NCBI GenBank assembly: GCA_037176905.1
Contig: JBBBWG010001693.1
Coordinates: 1-34,869, forward strand
Direction: 5' to 3'
Origin: Azolla pinnata
Taxonomy: Eukaryota; Streptophyta; Polypodiopsida; Salviniales; Salviniaceae
Length of the DNA: 34,869 nucleotides
The translations under genes were made by a program, and so were the position numbers. The notes beneath the pieces were generated by a model. That model saw nothing but the letters and a program-made list of their open reading frames with translations, did no database searches and had not been told where the DNA came from. This document shows, piece by piece, positions 31,268-34,869 of this stretch. Numbering within the stretch: position 1 is the stretch's first letter; every line of letters starts with the position of its first letter.

Positions 31268-33489
31268 TCATGTGGCGAAGTGCGAGCGGTAAAGATCTTG
31301 CGAGATCAGCATGGCGTCCGTCGTCGCTCCCAGCACGCCCTTGTTACACAGGCCGGCGACATAGAGCCCGTTTGCTCCTTTCCAGTTGCGCGGATATGGC
31401 TGCCTCGGCATGCTGTTGGCTCCGAAGAACTTCTCCTTATCCTGATCACGTGATGATCGCAGACAGCAAGAAGACACTAATATTATGAATCTCTAACAGA
31501 TGATCATGGTACGATCCAACAGCAAGTAAAACCCTAGCAAAACCCTAAAAACGCCCGATGTGATATCAGAAAGAAAGCCATGGAAGCTGCAGGTTATAGG
31601 TGGGTAGGTACCTTCAACCAGCCGAGCACATTGCTTCTGTAGCCGGTAGCAAAGATCACAGCGTCGTAGCTCTCGGCACTTCCATTCGCGAACCTCGCGC
31701 CCGTCTCCGTCAGGCACTCCACTGCCGGCTTCACCTGATTCCAAATATAGCATTTTTCCACAAACAGTCGAGAATCATGAAATGCAGAGACAGATGCAGA
31801 TCTATCTAGTGCTAATGGAGGTATAAGCATCATCAATCATATTTCAAGCTGATACTGAAGGAGACGAATCATCACCATGAAGCAGCTCACTGAGAGCATG
31901 CATGCAATATTTCTAGAATATTGAGTGAGTGAGTGGCTACGGTCGGAAGCTCGCCATCGCTAGCGAGCTACATGCAGAGCGAATGGAGCTCCGTCTGAGC
32001 TCGAGGAATCGAAAGATACCTTGATGTGGCCGGAGCGAATCTTGGCTAGAGTTCCGACGTCGAGAACGGGCGTTTTCCCCATTTTGGCCTTGAGCTCAAG
32101 CGGGCCGACCTTGGGGCGGTGAATGCCGCAGGCGGAGGTATCTCCGAGGACGAGGCGGCTGTAGGAGACGAGGAAGCAGTCGACGAGCCAGACGGGGAGC
32201 GACTTCATCAAGCGCATGGCGACGGAGAAGGTGGACTTCCCGAACACTTCCCGGGGAAGCACGTGGAACTGAGCCACCTCATCAGGAGTTGAAGGAGCGT
32301 TTCAATCACAAATCCCTCAGCAATCAATCAATCAATCCATCTATCTATCTATCCATCCATCTATCTATCCATCCATCTATCCATCTATCTATCTATCCAT
32401 CTATCTATCTATCTATCTATTTATCTATCTATTTATCCATCTATCTATTTATCTATCTATCTATTTATCTTTCTATCTATCCATCTATTTATCTATCTAT
32501 CCATCTATATCTATATATAGCAGTAGGTTTGGAATGATTACCGGGCTGCGGACGACGATGGAGGCGTGGGCGCCATTGTTGGCGAGGTCGAGGGCGATCT
32601 CCATGCCGGAGTTGCCGGAGCCGACGACGAGGACGCGCTTGCCGCGGAAGGCGGCGCCGTTCTTGTAGCGGCTGGAGTGGAGGCAGGGGCCCTTGAAGGC
32701 GGCGAGCCCCGGGAGGCGCGGCCACACCGCCTCCGCGTTCTCGCCGGTCGCCACCACCAGCCAGCGGCCGACGTACTTGCGGACGGCGCCGGCCCGCCCG
32801 CGCGCCGCCGGCGGCCCCTCCGCGAACGGCCCCGCCGCCGCCACGCTGCTCACCACGCTCCACGCCCCCGCCGCCTCGTCGTAGCTCGCCGACTGCACCG
32901 TCTCGTTGAACCTCGGCCTCAGCTGGAACGCGGCCGCGTACTCGTCCAGGTAGCGCACGAACTGCTCCCGCGCGATGAACGCCGGCAGCGCCTCCGGCAG
33001 CGGCAGCAGCGGCAGGCGGCAGTAGTCCTTGGCGATGTGCAGCTGCAGGCGGTCGTAGGTGCGCTCCTTCCACAGCGACGCGATGCAGTCGGCGCGCTCC
33101 AGCAGCGTGAAGGGGATGCCCAGCCGCTGGAAGCAGGCGGCCGTGGCCATGCCCGCGGGGCCGGCGCCAACGATGATGGCGCGCTCCAGCTGCGGCTGCG
33201 AGCTGGGCCGCCGCCAGGTGCTGAAGCTCAAGCGGGGCGGAGCAGCAGATGCTGCTGCATCTTCTGCTTCGTCCTCTTCGGCGTCGCCGGCGATGGCTGC
33301 TGCTGCTGCTGCTGCATCTTCTTCGTGTTCGGCGGCGATGGCGGCGATGGCGGCGGCGGCTTCTGCTTCTGCTTCTGCTTCTGCGTCGTCGTGGGGCACC
33401 ACCCGCTTCTGCGTTGAAGCGCTGGGCGGCGGCGGCGGCGGCGGCGGCGGCGGCTGCATGGCGAGGAAGACGAGCGGAAGCTTCTTCAT
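31268..33489 (-). CDS. YUC: YUCCA-like flavin monooxygenase (auxin biosynthesis)
   Basis: Four exons, read 33489-32542, 32268-32020, 31734-31612 and 31441-31268, give 497 residues, all in phase 0. Motifs are the FAD site VGAGPAG at 107-113, [12 protein letters not shown] near 140-151, LVVATGE at 244-250, the NADPH site [10 protein letters not shown] at 288-297, HVLPRE opening exon 2, [19 protein letters not shown] and [13 protein letters not shown] enzymes convert indole-3-pyruvate to indole-3-acetic acid in the cytosol or at the ER. Residues 1-100 are a low-complexity Pro/Ala/Glu extension that most family members lack (usual length about 380-430). The exon 2 acceptor at 32268 was chosen because it gives RSP-FHVLPRE, matching the family; an acceptor at 32277 would add three residues (VAQ). 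The start at 33489 is preferred over 33567, which lies only six bases below a TATA box. Confidence 0.92.
32322..32519 (+). repeat. Tetranucleotide microsatellite in YUCCA intron 1
   Basis: A short (AATC)n start passes into about 180 bases of mixed TCTA, TCCA and TTTA units. It fills most of the 273-base intron 1 (32269-32541) of the YUCCA-like gene. Confidence 0.95.
33240..33460 (-). repeat. Coding trinucleotide repeats in YUCCA exon 1
   Basis: GCT/GCC/GGC-rich triplet runs encode the Ala-Glu and polyalanine tracts and the Pro run (residues about 13-22) of the YUCCA-like N-terminus. The same DNA read in other frames gives long Ser-, Arg- or Cys-rich artefactual frames on both strands. Confidence 0.85.
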
Positions 33490-33572
33490 CGTGAAAACAA
33501 AAACACAGACAGACAGAGGCGGGGAAAAAAAAAAGGCGAGAATAATAAAAAGAGGAGGAGAACGCATTAGGG

Positions 33573-33582
33573 TTTATATATA
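33573..33582 (-). promoter_or_regulatory. TATA box of the YUCCA-like gene
   Basis: TATATATAAA on the minus strand. With the usual 25-35 base distance, transcription would start near 33540-33555. This puts the ATG at 33567 outside the mRNA and makes 33489 the first usable ATG. A telo-box-like AAACCCTAA overlaps its downstream side. Confidence 0.6.
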
Positions 33583-34411
33583 AAATCGGGTACAAGTCCG
33601 GGAATACAAAGAGACAAACCCTCGCTCTTCCAGAAAAAAAAAAAGACCGAAAATTTTAATAAATCGAATAAACCAACGGGAAAAACCAAAAATATACATT
33701 TCATTTTTGTTTTTTACCGCGGGTAAAATTTAAGGCAACCGGGCGAGCAGCCGGTCACCGGTAAAAACTAAAAAAAAAACAAATCTAAAAGGAAAAAAAG
33801 GGGAAGTTTTTTTGAAGAAAACGAAAAATAAAAATCGTCCCCGTCAGAATTTTTTTGGCGGGGCGCTCGGCGGCGAGGGCGTCTTTTTTTTCTGCCGCGA
33901 AAAAACCACTTTGGCGCCAAAAAAAGACAAAGAACAGAACGTGGAAAAACGTGCCGGATTATCGATCGAGATCACTAACGGAAAAGTCTTTCAGTCCCCT
34001 CTTCTTTCCTCGTCTTCTTCTTCTTCTTCTTCTTCTTCTTCTTCTTCTTTGTGAGCTTCACTTCAAACTGTTCATGTTCCTGTTGAGAGGAGTCGCTTCG
34101 ACAACCAATCATTGGCCCCTGCACGATGAGGAAGGAGCTCGATGCCACAGTCGGGCGGGCAGCGGGCTTCGGAACAAAGCTTTTCCGATATAATCCCCAC
34201 CCATCTCGTCTTGTCAAGTCGCAAACCACACATGCTACGTCCCACTACTATCGATCATCGTGCACCTGACCTGTGGGGGCTCCTCGACGTCGCCATGCCT
34301 CGGCTGCCAAAATGTCCCGATTCCACACCAGACACCTCGGGAAACGTTTCTTTTTCCCTTCCCCATTGTTGAGCACCAAAATTGCTTCAAAATGCTGTTC
34401 TTCTTTTCTTT
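33583..34411. other. Upstream region of the YUCCA-like gene
   Basis: Purine/pyrimidine-biased DNA with a (TTC)n run at about 34009-34048. A 45-codon frame beginning near 34126 (+, MRKELDATVG) follows this CT-rich run, in a layout like the first gene of the window, but it has no recognisable family and is not called. Confidence 0.45.
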
Positions 34412-34595
34412 TTTTCGAGATGTTTGGATCAGATGCTCACCTTAATTGTGCAAGTTGTTTTACGAAAAACAGGGTTTTCTTTCCAAAGAGTAGATTAATC
34501 TCGGAAGACCGTCAACTTTTTTGGAGAAAATAACATGTTTTCTCCTAAAATAACTTGCAATGTTAAGTTGATCATCCCATCCAAACATCCTAAAG
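34412..34595. mobile_element. Small fold-back (MITE-like) element
   Basis: The left arm from about 34412 (GATGTTTGGATCAGATG, then TTAATTGTGCAAGTTGTTTTA) and the right arm ending about 34595 (read in reverse: GATGTTTGGATGGGATGATC, then TTAACATTGCAAGTTATTTTA) are imperfect reverse complements. The arms are each about 90 bases and nearly meet near 34500. There is no coding capacity. Size and shape fit a non-autonomous MITE. A target-site duplication could not be assigned, so the superfamily is unknown. Confidence 0.6.
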
Positions 34596-34869
34596 AATTC
34601 AATCAACACATTTTTGGATGCTCCACAGTGAGAAAGAGAAAGAAACATTTCTAATTGACCAACCTTATATCATTTGAGTAAGATGAATAACAAGTTTATC
34701 ATCGAGCAATCATAGAGAGGGTTTGGATCATGGTAGTAAAGCAAAGTTAATTTTGAAAGAGGTCTTGGCTCTTCTTTGACACCGACGAGATCGTACAAGC
34801 TTTTCTTTATTATGTATGTTAGGATGTTTTATATTATATGAACAATCATTTGAGGTTATACATAATGTA
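34596..34869. other. Right edge of the window, no feature seen
   Basis: AT-rich sequence without open frames of note or recognisable repeats. Confidence 0.5.

Noticed and set aside
32322..32519. Possible CRISPR-like or minisatellite array
   Set aside because: It is a plain tetranucleotide microsatellite in an intron; no spacers exist and the genome is a plant's.
10494..33489. A functional gene cluster linking the kinase, superoxide dismutase, MYB, lyase and YUCCA genes
   Set aside because: They belong to unrelated pathways, lie on both strands with separate promoters, and show no shared regulatory sequence except scattered telomere-like motifs.
33490..33567. Upstream ATG extending the YUCCA-like protein by 26 hydrophobic residues
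   Set aside because: It lies six bases downstream of the TATA box TATATATAAA, so it should not be part of the mRNA.
32489..33595. Arg/Ala-rich minus-strand frame and Gly/Cys-rich plus-strand frame over YUCCA exon 1
   Set aside because: These are shadow frames produced by GC-rich triplet repeats.
1..34869. tRNA, rRNA or known miRNA genes
   Set aside because: Reading for T-loop (GGTTCGA) contexts and for familiar plant miRNA sequences gave no convincing candidate. A tRNAscan-SE and small-RNA mapping run would settle this.

Overview
This is nuclear DNA from a flowering plant. The families are plant-specific (YUCCA, R2R3-MYB, G-type lectin receptor kinase), the genes have phase-consistent GT-AG introns, and TTTAGGG-type telomere motifs are interspersed. 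Very GC-rich, alanine/glycine-rich exons (receptor kinase, YUCCA, MYB) sit in AT-rich introns and spacers. That contrast resembles monocot genomes, but the species cannot be fixed from the sequence. No bacterial, organellar or intact viral genes were seen.

Layout. 296-3416 (+): a small mitochondrial membrane protein of the Arabidopsis At2g27730 type, three exons, with a 2.7 kb first intron built from diverged repeats. 3417-5864: mostly non-coding, with one orphan exon-like segment on the minus strand. 5865-8813 (-): a nine-exon coiled-coil protein of the At4g15545 family, with a tandem GATA-site array upstream. 10494-13241 (-): an intronless G-type lectin receptor kinase with a low-complexity insert in the kinase domain. 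13242-14121: the divergent spacer between it and the Cu/Zn superoxide dismutase gene (14122-15936, +, seven exons), holding a 128-bp duplication and telomere-like DNA. 16657-20768 (-): an R2R3-MYB gene of the MYB80/MS188 type, four exons. 22488-25577 (-): a farnesylcysteine lyase gene, five exons, with six perfect TTTAGGG units upstream. 25578-31267: a gene-poor, AT-rich stretch with duplicated and fold-back DNA. 31268-33489 (-): a YUCCA-like flavin monooxygenase gene, four exons. 33490-34869: YUCCA upstream DNA and a small fold-back element.

The six well-supported multi-exon models (all but the intronless kinase) were assembled by hand. Every exon junction keeps frame, and the products read through to plausible C-termini. 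The genes do not form a pathway cluster; they look like an ordinary stretch of plant chromosome with independent genes. The notable signals are repeat-driven: in-frame microsatellite growth in the kinase, MYB and YUCCA proteins, tandem inverted GATA sites, telomere-like motifs near promoters, and hairpin-forming elements. I found no convincing evidence of a new multi-gene system.
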